Positions 22,201 to 34,800 of a stretch of 64,000 bases of DNA are shown here, one piece after another (position 1 is the first letter of the stretch; every line of letters begins with the position of its first letter). Below the pieces are notes generated by a model. It was not told the DNA's origin. It did not search any database and saw nothing but the letters and a program-made list of their open reading frames with translations. The DNA lies in assembly GCF_964204645.1 (NCBI RefSeq), contig NC_134029.1, positions 24,074,450 to 24,138,449 on the forward strand. Direction: 5' to 3'. The position numbers were made by a program, and so were the translations under genes. Origin of the DNA: Tubulanus polymorphus (Eukaryota; Nemertea; Palaeonemertea; Tubulaniformes; Tubulanidae).

Positions 22201-25200
22201 GCGACATTTTAATACTCTAGTATTCAAATATTTGCTATCGAAGAAATATCAGATTATCGCGTTGTCTTTGTTCGTGTTGGTTGTTGTGAAATTTGAAGGT
22301 CTGATTTTTTCTGGAAATCCGAACTCATTTTAGATGGGCGAACATCTAGTCCATTTACAATTAAGATTCATGTGATGCAATCTAAATAGTATATTTGATA
22401 GATTTGATTGTTTTTAGATATGTTGTAAACATGCAGAGTAGATTTTCTACATGAAATATGTCGCATCATATCAGTAATAATACTCCGAAAAATATTGTGA
22501 CCTTGGATTTCACTAAAATTATTATTTGGCCCTGGTTTTTGCGAGAGAGCGCGAGAGGTAACTGTGACCGCTAGTCGACCACCATTACTGTATCATGCAA
22601 TATGCCGGGATAGTAGTTCATTATTGAACATGCGTTAAATTGGACAGCCAATTACACACATTTCATCAGTTATTGATGGGAATCGCTTCGTCTTGAGCTG
22701 TTTTTCTTCGATTTACAATGTAATGACTTGTACGAAAACTCTCTCATCTGGCCACGGGTTCACACAAGAATACGCCATCATTTCGGCGGTAATTAGTCGG
22801 TCGGCTTAGTTAAGGAAATTACATCCCGTGTGAGTAAATATATTCGACGGCTATGATTAAGCTTACGTTCACGTCAGTGTTTGTCCTGTGCCATCCAGAA
22901 TTTCCGAACTGACGGAATTAACTGCATTGGTACAGTGTCTGAATTGCAGATGTGGTAAACGGAAGGGATTTCGCTTTTCGACGTTTTAGACAAGGCGACG
23001 ACCTAGTGTAAATATTAAAACCCGTGACGCGCTGACTGGCGATATTCGGGTTAAACAGTTCTTTCGAGTATTTTATAGTTTAATGGATGAATAAGGGAGG
23101 GGGATGAGTCGGGAGCCATTAGGATGCAACGAATACTTTTGAGACGATTGATGTCATTTTCTGCTGTTGTTGCTGCTGCTGCTATATACAAGGGTACAGA
23201 TACTTGTATCCCATTAATGATGCAAATTCGTCATTCGCTTCGTGTCTAGCTGTTTGATGAAGAGTGTTTGCAAAATGAGAGAAAAAAATAATCCATGACT
23301 GAACAAACAAAAGCGCCGACGAAAACCGGATATTTGATCAGTTCCGGACGGCGTGTATTCTATTGTTATCATGACACATTTCTATATTCTGTATCAATCA
23401 ATGAGGCGGAAATCTCATTAGAAACCTCATCAACTGAATTATATATCATTCGTCAAATCGATTTACTGCGAGCGAGAATGAAAGTAAAAAATGTTGTAGT
23501 TAAACAATGTTCATTACTCAGACTCTCGCAGCGGGAATATTGCTGATTTTATGTTGTCCACTTTTTAAACACCGCAGTACATTTTGGCGCAGCAGATACC
23601 GGGTAAATTGTTCATCGTTAAAATGTCATTTTCAAGTCGGTGCTGATGTTGTAAAAACTGAAACTAACATTGATCTGATCTATAGCCAACATTTGAAACT
23701 GAAAGGAACATAAATGGTCGCGGTTAACGACGACGGACGTCACACAGTGTCCACGGGCTTCATATTGGCTGACATGGAGCTATCTTATCGCTTGCACATG
23801 GCAGTAAATTGGCGATATGTGACGTCATGTGCCTGACTTTGACATGTATTATAGAATAATTTTAATTTGCCGCACACATCGACTTGAAATACGCATTCAG
23901 TTACAGTTGCGAAAGTGGTCCAATCACCTGTCCTTATTCAAATGAGAGGCCTGGACTGTATGTCACTTCACTTTCACTTTAGTCAATTAGACCTGAATGT
24001 TGAGTGAATGTTCTCTCTTTCTGTTGAAGTTAGTGTCACTTCCGTATTACAGATTATATGTGTTTAAAAACTAGGGGCCTGTTTGTTTCACAGAACGACA
24101 CGAACATGTCAAGTACCATCAGTATTCACGTGTATGACCATCTAAAAAAGGGTCCCCTGTCTATTGTTCAATGTGTGTAGCTTTAATTCTCACAGTAACG
24201 AAAAGTTGCCGCACAATGAACCGATTGACAGAGAGTTCTATTGAGGTTGTCGACCGGTGATTGATGGAAATCGATGATAACAATCCTCTCGCTTTCAGTG
24301 ATCAGCTTCATAATCAGCGACGCATTGATTCGAATCCTGATATTTGAACGAGTTGTTTACATTACATCCATCGCGAAATCAGATGCACATTCACGCGTAA
24401 TAATGCGTTTGGAAGGGAATTTCGACGCATAGTTTCAGGTTAGTGGCAAATGAACGTTCAAACGTTTACACAGTTCAAACGAAAGCCGGGTTGCGGTTTT
24501 ACAACGTTTTGTTAATGAAGGTCTATAGAGAGGGGAACTATACGTCGTTTTGATGGGTAAATTAACCTGATTTAGACGTGATTTTTGACTGATTGTTATA
24601 ACATAATTCGTTTGTTTTAGCACAATTCCACTGAGGTAGTTTAAATTGATTGATAAATAAGCAATATGTCTGCCACTTGGGATAGATACTCATAATGATG
24701 GTTATCAATCATTTTTCATTCGTTTTAGTCGCGGAGACTATTACTCCCAGTTGCGTCGATAGTCGGGGGAAAATTGTGCGACAATGTTGACAATAAAATG
24801 AGTTCGCGGTTGAGTATCATTAAGTCCCCTTATAAAGATCAGTTGAATATACGCTTTTATCAAAATTAAGGTTCTGCAATTTCGGTTTCTCTATCGCTCT
24901 TAAAGATAGTGATATTAACGATAGAAACATATTTTGACGTCATAAAATGTACGTATGATATTTTCCGCATTATCTTGCAACTGATGTAACACCCGAGGCC
25001 ATGTAGCACATTGAATATGCCTCCGATGCAACAAAGTACTAGTCTATACAAACCGAATTAGTTATCACTAAGCCACGAGGCTCTCGGAATTTATTAACGA
25101 TGTTCTGGAGCACCATAAATGAAATATTAGAAAAACGCTAGAAACCGATGCCTAACAGCTAAATCGCGACACGGGCCACGATATTTCATTACATTTATAT

Positions 25201-26256
25201 CGAATCCCGTTGGGTCCGATGAGTTTCTTGAACTGTAAATTCAAAACTTTTTCCTCGGGATATTCATAATTGAATTCGCGTGTACCCGAGACGCTTTCAT
25301 CTTACATAGATTATGTATTATTTATGAATGTTCTAACGCGACGCCGTGACGGATATTTTCGTTGAAATTAGATAATTACTAGCGAAGGATAGGAATACAT
25401 GTCGTTATCTTATTTCAGTCAGTATCTTATTTTTGAATTCACTGGTTTGAAGTTACGTTTATCCAGGGACACCCTCAGCACACACATCCCGATCGTATCC
25501 TCGAGGCGCTTATGCAAATCGGAGCTCTTCATTTTAGGGTTTTCAGATTCTAAATTAATTTTCTTTCAAGTTGTGCCGTTGGACGTCGTCGTATTCTGAG
25601 ACGGTGGCTATTAAAAATGATCTCGTTACACGTTCATCTATTTCCCCGCAGGGAACGGTGACAGAAAAAAAAATCAACTGTGGTTAAATTGTCTGTTGCC
25701 GCTGTTCGCGCAAAAACAGTTTTCGTTTTAGATAAATGTAATTTAGTAACCGGTATGCTGTGAACGCACCCTTGCACACCTATAAATATTCAATGATTAG
25801 ATATCGAAAAATACCCTCGATATTTTTTTGCGAGGCGATTTTTTTTCGAATATCTCGATAACAGCATGAGAATATTCTATGTTAAAACTTCACCAATATT
25901 CCTTACTCATTCCGGCGTAGGTGATATATTTCTATGTAAGCTAATGAATATTACTGCGTTCCGTGTGTTTGAAATTAAATTATTCGATTTCATAATATGT
26001 AATAATAGACAGATAGCGGCTGAATTCCCCTCAGATCAATTCTCAATTTGCCCCGTCAGACAGGAATTCACAGCATCATCCAGTAATTATAAATGTCGTA
26101 CGGATTGCTGAAGCGAATTTGTTGCGTGTGAATTTATGGTTGAATGGATATCGTGTTGTAGATGAATTCCGTATCGGTTTCAACACGTGATGAAATGTGA
26201 AAAATACATCATTTTGTATTGTTCTATTGTACGAATCGCGTCTCCCTCGCGAGGTG
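19212..26256. other. Intergenic region downstream of receptor 1
   Basis: No protein-coding gene was recognised on either strand. Open frames here are short (up to about 130 codons), lack family similarity and are not linked by convincing splice sites. No diverged third receptor copy was noticed; motifs such as the Cys-loop FPMD or the PAR-M2 block do not recur. A hydrophobic 61-residue frame at 22148-22333 has one possible membrane helix but no other support. Confidence 0.5.
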
Positions 26257-26830
26257 TATAAAACGAATACAACTGATGAACCTTATCAGATCTCCTCAAG
26301 CTATTGATATCTCGGATGATTGTATTTTGTATGATCGCGTTGACGCTGAGTAGAGATTATTAGCCATCATCAAAGCTGGTGCGTGCAGTTGGATGCTGCG
26401 CAGAATCATGCTGCAGACTCTGAAAGAGACGTTGTAGTAACCTGCAACATCTCGGGCTGTGTTCTACGATCGCAATATTCACGACCAGACTGTTTTATAC
26501 GCAACGAGCATTTACTTCGTCTACAACTACGGAATATAAATTCTGCTTCGAACGACATAAAAGAGTCGGTCGCAGGATACAGCAGCGACGGGACGATCTG
26601 CAACCTGCTGAATGCGGTAACAAACTCTACGCCGGATTTCGGTTCGATTATCGACCAGATATTTTCTCGATATCGCTCCGGGTGAACGATCTGAAAACAG
26701 GTTTCTGTCTCGGATAATTCACCGGCTTTTGGTCGGTGATTATCTTTACTTATAAACGATATCCTCGTATCCTGAGAGCTCGCGGCCAGGGACCGATTGT
26801 CTGGGATACATATTATCCGTGCCTATTAAG
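26257..26830 (+). promoter_or_regulatory. TATA-box promoter candidate followed by a consensus splice donor
   Basis: TATAAA at 26257-26262 sits in GTGTATAAAACG. About 570 bp downstream is AAG/GTAAGC (exon end 26830), a near-perfect 5' splice site. No ATG-initiated conserved frame lies between, so this could be a noncoding first exon of the second receptor (implying a 23-kb intron) or of a noncoding RNA. No sequence evidence connects it to a particular downstream acceptor. Confidence 0.3.
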
Positions 26831-29800
26831 GTAAGCAAATTTTCTCCCGATTGTCATCACTTTTATCATGCTTATCATCGAATCTAGCGACACGGTTAAC
26901 ATTCGTTTAGACAGCAATTATTATCTACACGCCACTTAAGTCGTAGCCATTATTTGCTTCTTGGTGAACATTATCTCTAAGCGCCAATCTTTTCGATCAT
27001 TATTATATGTATGTAGCTTCTCACTGGGAACTGTTTACTTTGTTCTTATTTCTCTATGTGTGACGTACACAAACATTCACATATATATATATATATTTAT
27101 ATATAAATATATTCAAAATACTTTGTACATTCACTACATGTTGAGGGATTAAGGAAGCACGTATTGGACCAATAATAACAGATGCTATAAATCACACGAA
27201 ATCGAATGAACTGGTTACAGTAACGACTGTTCTTACTAATATGGTATAGATAATGAACAACCTAGCAGGCTCTAGTTCTCATATTGCTCAACCATTTGTC
27301 AGTAACAATTAACAAGATGAAGTTAATGTGACAATTGCCGGTGCTATGTCGATCTCGTTCAGTTCTACCAATGAAACAAATCGGTGAAGTGTACATTCTA
27401 TACCATTGCACTTGTGTACACTTATAGCTTGAACGTTTAATTATTGATTCGACGAATACTAAAATTGAGAGCACTTCATGAAAATCAATGATGATTTAGT
27501 TGACGAGTTGCTGAGCAGCAGTTTTTTTTATTTACAGTTACTTTTCGCCGTGAAAGTTCCACCTAAAATCCTGTATAATGATTAGCCATTAACTCTGAAA
27601 ATGTAAGCATTGAGATGCGGTATGTAAATGCGATCTAATATACGCCATGAGCTCTTCACGTCGCCTCGACTGCTTTAACGAAGCCTAATACGAGTTCACG
27701 AGTCCCCGGGGCAAGTTTGACTAGTCGTGATCGCGAGTCTTCCTTTCCTGTGTATCGATCTTAATAATGCTATTGCGACTCGAGTGAAATTAAGTTAAAA
27801 CGTCTGTCATCTATATTCTAATAGCGACGTTTTCGCTGTAAGAGGTGAATCCTTGTCATATTGATACCCCTCGTGAAGCCGCAAAAACGGTGTCGTCGCT
27901 AATGTTGCCTGACAGCTCGATGTGTAGTTATCTTTTTGTCGTAGAAACATCATTTTATTCACAAATCAACCATGACGCTAAGAGCCACTTTCCCAATAAA
28001 AGCGCAAAATTATATGCGTTCTGGCGTCGAAAGAAAGACATTTATTCAGAAAGAAAATCTCCCGTACTATTTCGAGTAAAGTGGGACCTAATGTGTCAAC
28101 GTTTTTGTTGTTCACTTGGAATATTGCTTTTAGCGAAAAACTGAACGAATCGATAGCCGTCCTGCATGCATTAACTAAAGCATTACGACCGGTATGTTCT
28201 AATGACATTTCAGTTTTTCAAGTATCCAGGATTTTTTCATCAATTAAATTGTTATTTATCTTGTATGGTGCATATTTCATTGGTGTACATACGGATGTAT
28301 GTACGAACAGTTTAATCCAGTCAGTTTTTGGAAGTCGATGAACTAAGTTCTCGATGTCTCTACGGACGACGGCATTATCACTGCTCGCGTTAGTGCGCTG
28401 GGTCGAAGTTTCTTCTGGTAATTAATTGCATTTGAAAAGGCACAAGACGACTTTAAAACGGATCAATCATGTTCAATCCTACTACACGACAATGCCGAAA
28501 TAAATACAAACAACCTTAAACAAGCAACCATAACTCGCTATACGAACATGGATCTGCTCCCTCGTACACCTTTTTTGTGTTATTGGCATTAATTACCTCA
28601 CACTTTATGCGGTCTACGTCACGAAGTTAATATCCTGACTCCTGCTAGTTTATATCGGATGTAATATAGTTAGGACACGTATTTCATTATTCAGTTTTTG
28701 CCTTTCATACCCACCTAACAAGAAAGCATAGATAATGAGCATTCTAGCAAAGATTTTTGCCCGAATTCCGTTGGCGCATTTGGTATACTGAATACATTCG
28801 GTATAAACACCCATCACACATAAGTACAGCTATAAAAAATAACGCGTTTCTTCCCACGCAACGTACTGACATTTTTAAGGTATCATAATCGTGATACTCA
28901 AAGACGACGGAGCTGAATCAAAGAGTGACGTGACATTTGGAAATATTGGAGGTAAAGAAGTCGTACCCAGTATTGGCACTCTATCACTGTGCCTGGGAGA
29001 ACATGTTGCTGGTATGATCTCTGTTAACTATATTATTCCATCTAGTTTTGACTGGTATGATATAACGGATTCGATTTTTAATTGCTGGATTGCATGTATC
29101 AATGCTTACTTGCGCAAGCTCTTCTTGTCTCCTGTGGCCATTCACTCCTTATTTATCACTGTACTCTAAACGGAGCGATATCAGACATTGGTAAAGACGC
29201 GAAGTACCCGCATAGCTGCTGAATTTAACCATCTTTCTGTCTCAAATTATCGCTCACATCATTTACGACATAACAGCTACAGTTAATGATATCATGTACG
29301 AAAAATATCAATAGATTAAAACGACACAGCGAAGAGAGTTTCTTTTTGTAAGTGGTGAAATCGCTGGAACTCGGTTATCATCGCGCAAAGCAGTTTCAAT
29401 TTAAAGGAGGCCGTAACGTATTATAGATATCACTGGACTGTCAGCATTTCTCATTCAACATAATTATCAATAAGCACGTTTAGGTATATCATTAAGCATC
29501 AGCTTAAGCCCACAATGTTACATCATAGTATAAACGTAGAGTGCTATGTATCTCTTCAGCTGTGTTTCATTTGCTGCTATCATGTTTCTATGTTTTATAT
29601 GCCCAATAGTATATAATAAGTATTATATCGAGTTTTTGGTGGCTTGTTACCGATGGTGTTGTTTTATATGTAACATGTGTCGATACACCTTTAGATAAGA
29701 TACATAAAGCCGAAAGACCGCGTAGCACCTTCGTAGTTCCGTGAAAAATGTAACGTCGATACGAAGATAATAAGTTTCTACGGCGCGAGTAAGATATCTT

Positions 29801-29934
29801 AATCGCTTTCGCTCGCAATCGAAAGTTGTTTGTAATAGATTGTTTAAATAATGATATCGTAGTTCTGTATGTGAAAACAGTTTTGCGTAACCTTTGATGA
29901 AACGCTATATCCGTGTTCAGTATATATCTTCCTG
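26831..29934. other. Intergenic or intronic stretch; nothing recognised
   Basis: It contains a short AT repeat near 27080-27108 and otherwise unremarkable AT-rich sequence. Frames of 60-100 codons show no recognisable domain. Confidence 0.45.
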
Positions 29935-30030
29935 AAGATGACTATCGGGATCAAGTCGAAACGTTGAATTGAATAAACTGTCAACTCAAAGGAAACATTT
30001 CGGACTTTCAGCATTTATTATCTCCTTCCA
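29935..30030 (+). repeat. Dispersed repeat with GAAGATGACT...AGTCGAAACGTT stem-loop
   Basis: CTGAAGATGACTATCGGG...AAGTCGAAACGTTGAA followed by AAAGGAAACATTTCGGACTT is matched in reverse orientation at about 38945-39045 and in part at 39090-39125. The AGATGACT/AGTCG pairing and terminal GAAACGTT resemble 3' tails seen on some retroelements. Element class not established. Confidence 0.55.
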
Positions 30031-30049
30031 AAAATTGTATATCTATGGT

Positions 30050-30330
30050 ATGAGGGGTATATACAGCCTTATCCTGGTCACACAGTTATTTGAGAAATGA
30101 CAAAACGTACGTCGAATACTCTATGTACGATCTACTGAATTGCCCATCGATTATAGAATTCCGCAAGGCTCTGTTTTAGGGCCGCTTCTTTTCTTGATAT
30201 ATACTAATGATATGCATGCACTTATCCTTTAAAAAAAACTCGAAGTCTACTATATTTGCAGAGGACGCTACTGCTGAAATCAATTTGTTAAAAACTTGAG
30301 CGAAGATCTAAAGATTCTTTGCGAATAGTT
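30050..30330 (+). pseudogene. Decayed non-LTR (LINE) reverse transcriptase fragment
   Basis: With frame changes, the plus strand encodes LRNDKTYVEY, then IPQGSVLGPLLFLIYTNDM, then KNSKSTIFAEDATA. These match the central reverse transcriptase motifs of LINEs (PQGSVLGPLLFLIYINDL and FADDA). At least two frameshifts and no flanking endonuclease or long ORF remain, so it is a dead remnant. The second catalytic motif reads AED instead of ADD. Confidence 0.85.
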
Positions 30331-31602
30331 TTACGCAAATAGCCTAACACTAATCTTTCATCATTAGTGAACGGTTCTCAGTTTTGCATGTCGCGCATTT
30401 TAGTATAATTTTCAAATAAACGTCAAACGGGACGCTTGACTTAATTTCATCTAACAATTTGTTTCGGTTTATTTTCTGTTGCAAAAACATGATTACAAAA
30501 TATCTTACTTTTGTGAGTTACATTGGGATTGTTTCACACGCATGTGACATAAAGCCGGTGGAATGGTTGTAGATGGACATCGCGTTTGATAAGAGAAGAG
30601 GTTGTTATCGCAGGTGAACACTCGTACGAAACAGATGAATCAATTTCCCGCCACCGGAGTTCGAGAAAAAATCTTGTCGCAGATGTTGCTTTGGATGTCA
30701 TGGGCGTAATAACAAACCATCCTAATCCCTCGTGGACAGTTTGACAGTGTACCGATACAGGATTAATGAAGCGAACAGCCGAATCGTGTCGTCCGTCGGA
30801 AGTTCGGCCCTGGTAACTGACCAAGCATGGAATGAATCACAAGGGAAGAACAATCCTCACTTTCCAATCTTGTTTACGAATGTTAACGACATGGAGAGGA
30901 AATGGCTGATCATTACCAATAGAATAATCACCACAAATATGTCCTTAATCAACAAGAAAAAGCAATAACGATCTCAGTCAGTGGGGCGCTGGTTGTCCTT
31001 GGCACGTTTAACACACAGGGATATAAGCTACCACCACTAGCGGAAGATGTAGTGTCCCATTTCAAACATAAAACAGAATTGACTCCCAGATGCCTACTTA
31101 TCGTTAGAATAATGCATCGCTTGTTCTCGTGAGATATTGAAATTAAGGTCGCTAGTTTGTTCGGATGACAGCCAAATAGTCACTGTCGTTTGCGCTTAGA
31201 ATAATTCTAGGAATCACCTTCGTAAATAAGCCCATCTCTCTGTTCCCATTTTGCAGGAAAGCTCAATCAGTCCCCAGCTGGGATTTCCTTGAACATGCAC
31301 TGGGAATTCATATCATGAATAGTATACATTAAACCCGAGTTTTTTTCTGTAAATGGTTAGATGCCATACGCGGCAACCAGTCTCATTCAATAAAATAATC
31401 CAAATTTATAGTGAAAACACGAAATCGTTTGTCCGTGCCGAGTGGAATGGAGTTATCAACAGAATTTTGCAGACATATCCCGGGGTGTGTTTATCCACTA
31501 GGAATGTCATAGGCATAAACAAACAACGTCGTAAAACCTAACCACTATAAAATAACTACGATGACAGAATTTCCTCTGGAGCACCGTTAACAACCGAGCG
31601 CT

Positions 31603-31808
31603 AGAGAGAGAGAGAGAGAGGGGGAGAGAGAGGGGGAGAGAGAGAGGGGAGAGAGAGAGAGAGGGAGGGAGGGAGGGAGGGAGGGGAGGGAGGGAGGGAG
31701 GGAGGGAGGGAGGGAGGGAGGGAGGGAGGGAGGGAGGGAGGGAGGGAGGGAGGGAGGGAGGGAGGGAGGGAGGGAGGGAGGGAGGGAGGGAGGGAGAGAG
31801 AGAGAGAG
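31603..31808 (+). repeat. 206-nt uninterrupted polypurine tract, (GA)n then (GGGA)n
   Basis: The plus strand contains only A and G across the interval, changing from (GA)n to long (GGGA)n and back. ACCGAGCGCTA is present exactly on both sides (31593-31603 and 31857-31867). The proline/serine-rich minus-strand frame here (SLPP repeats) is a microsatellite artefact. Confidence 0.95.
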
Positions 31809-34800
31809 CCACGCTCAACTCGGGATTTCGTCTTTTAAAAAAACTGTCCAACCACCACCGAGCGCTACTTAAGTTGCTGTAGTGTTACTGTATTACGTTT
31901 GTTGGCGACATTCTGGCGTTATCTCGATGCTTTGTATACATCGATTGGACGCATGAAAGAAAAATTTTGTATTTGAAAGAATTTATCGTACGAATCTATT
32001 CTATTCAGTTGTATTTCTTCTTTTTTCATCATTTCAAAAACTTGCTTACGTGTTAACCTTAATTACAAGTTAATACATTTAGTACCTAATTCCTAACTTG
32101 ACAGCCTTTATGAAATCGAACTAATAACCTATATATGAAATAAACTTGACCTCTTTCCTTTATGATTTGAACACGACGGACACATACAATTCTGAAAGTT
32201 TTGTTAAAAAGCTTTATTCCCATTGATTTAAATGTGTATTTCATTATTTCCTTGTAAACCTTTTTTTATAGAAAACCGTGTGTTTCGCCTTCGACTTCGA
32301 AATATGTTTGAATCTGAATATCATATGGATGACTTTTACACCTCCTGGGGCGAACCCGCGAATAGAATGGTTATCATTGCGATATTATCCTGTACTCAAA
32401 CGTCTAAAGAACTAACGTGTCAAGTATTTTATTTCATTTTAGATTTTCTCGAAATAACAGGAATGCCACCACAAAACAACTGACGTTAGAATGTAGAATC
32501 CATTTACAATGAACAGTGAAGACCAAGTAACATACCTACTACAGATCCTTCTTTACTATTCTGTGACTATCTTAGTCTTTTTCAGGTAAGAACAAATCAT
32601 TTTCTTCGTCGACATCATCAGACTTTTCGAAAATGTTAATAAGTCTGAGCTGTACGTGATTCGCGTTTCGTAAGAAAAAATCTCAAGCTAATTAAACGTT
32701 AAGTCAACATGCGGGTTACGTAATCGAATGTAAGGAATTTAAATTAGATTGGAGCATCAGGATCGGGCTTCGGATAACGCTCACAAATTGTATTAGTTGA
32801 TGGAAAGACAAATGCCTGAAACTATATAATCAATTACGTCTATTGGCATCATCGATTGTGAATAACTAAATTAATTGCGAGGTTAAGGGTTCGTTGATAT
32901 AATTCAATTATCAGATGTCTAAATTGTCCAAGACAACATTCGCAGAATTTTGTAATAGGGTTAGAATCTATAATCTACGACAAATGATGCATTGCGCCTG
33001 ATGTTGAGCTTAGCTCCTCGCGCCCGCGGAGACAGGTCGCTCTGTGTGGTAGCAGCTTTTAATTTTTCGCAATTTATCTATTTGTTGGTAACAATGAATT
33101 AGTATTGACAATCGTAGTAAACAATCGAAGGAGAGTTTGAAGTAATCAGATTAAAGACAGTGTTTGGTGATGATATTCGCCAGCTCCTTAACGAATTCGA
33201 CAGAATTAGATATAATTGAATCGACAATGGAATCATCTGTGTACGCACATCTCTATTAAGTAGAAACTACACGGATATACATGCTGTAGCATCGGCTGCA
33301 AATTGAATTCTCGTCAAACTCTCCAATTTAACAAGTATCCGAGATTCTCGTTGAAGTCAATTCCGAAGTGCTTTACACGAATTGTCTGATGTATGCGGGA
33401 TTGATAACCGTGGTATTCTAACCAGCTGATATACGAATGTCTATCACTGATTTCCGGTGACGTTTATCGGAAGACGGTGTGCTCCGTTTAGAAGCTCGAT
33501 AATCTTTCGATCTGTAATTTCCTCATTTCTCTAATTGTCTCCAAAGATCAGGACCTAGTTCTTGGACGTTCGATATTGTATATACGTATACTAGACATTG
33601 CTATAGAGGGGACACTTATATGTTGCACGGCCGCCGTGGTTCCTGCCCAAAATAACTCAACAACTAGCTACGTAAGGGTGATCTTGCAGTAACTAGTAAG
33701 GAGTAGGATAAAAAGTTGTACCAATGTAAAATGAAACCAGACCCTGGAAACAGCCCATATGTGTTCTTTATAAATACAGCTCTTATAGAATATCAAGCAT
33801 TCTTATATATGTATGATTTTAGCTATATGTGCATAGAGGCTATAGTCTGATCATTCTTCACGGAGATCGATTCATAGATGATATGAATGCAAATTGATCG
33901 GACACAAATGCAAATTGAAATCGGAGCTACGACTTTTAGGTTTGACAGTCGATTCAAACAGTATCAGCACCCATTTCACGGATGGTTTACGATGTATAAG
34001 TATGTAAGAGATATCGATAGAAAATATATCCGCTTCAAGATGATCGTTTAAACTCAACTTCAATTTACCGGATTCGAGTAATCTACCATTAAGAATTCTG
34101 CCATGAAATAGAATGACTATAAAAACCTATAAAGGATTAGACTTTCAGCTGCTGCAGCTTTTGGTAACGGCTAATGTTTAGAATTTTCTAGTTTAAATGG
34201 ACATTTTTCCAAAGAATGGGAGAGTTAGAGCTGGAATGAGTAATGTAAACTTATTTAATCGGTGGCTACAAATTTCGTGATTGCCTTGACTTCTATCTGG
34301 CGCATTAATCATCATGTTTCAATTACCGAGGCCTTAAAGGCTCTCATATCTTGGTATCGTATTAACTGATTTTATAATCACAGTTGCAGTGAAATTGCTC
34401 CAAATGAGGGAATATTACTAATCATTAGGAGACGAACCCGAGGGGTTAGAGATATGTTGAACTATGTCTAGACGCTACATGTTGTCCCTATGCTGTGATT
34501 GAACTAAAGATCAAGGCACTAACGCGCAGTACGGATGTAATTTCACAGTTTCTCTAAATCACCCTTGATCTGAAATGTGAGGATGGTCTAATGGAGATTG
34601 AGTCCGACAGTCAATCATGTCATTCCATACAGCCTTAAAAGTAACGGATTCAGTGTTGAGTCTGCGTGAAAATCGCCGCACAGAATAAAAAGACGTTTCC
34701 GACGACACAAAACGAGATGATCATGAACCTCTGACGAGCAATTCAGAACGAATAAACGTTAGTTACTGAGCAATGATATGATTGTCAATAAAAGTTGCAC

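Noticed and set aside
22148-22333. 61-residue frame with one hydrophobic segment
   Set aside because: A single possible membrane helix in AT-rich DNA is common by chance, and no promoter, poly(A) or homology supports it.
26383-26685. 100-codon frame after the TATA box at 26.26 kb
   Set aside because: It has no ATG at its start and no recognisable domain; the sequence between promoter and donor is better treated as noncoding.
31507-31851. Proline-rich SLPP-repeat protein on the minus strand
   Set aside because: It is a direct translation of the purine microsatellite with no supporting flanking coding sequence.
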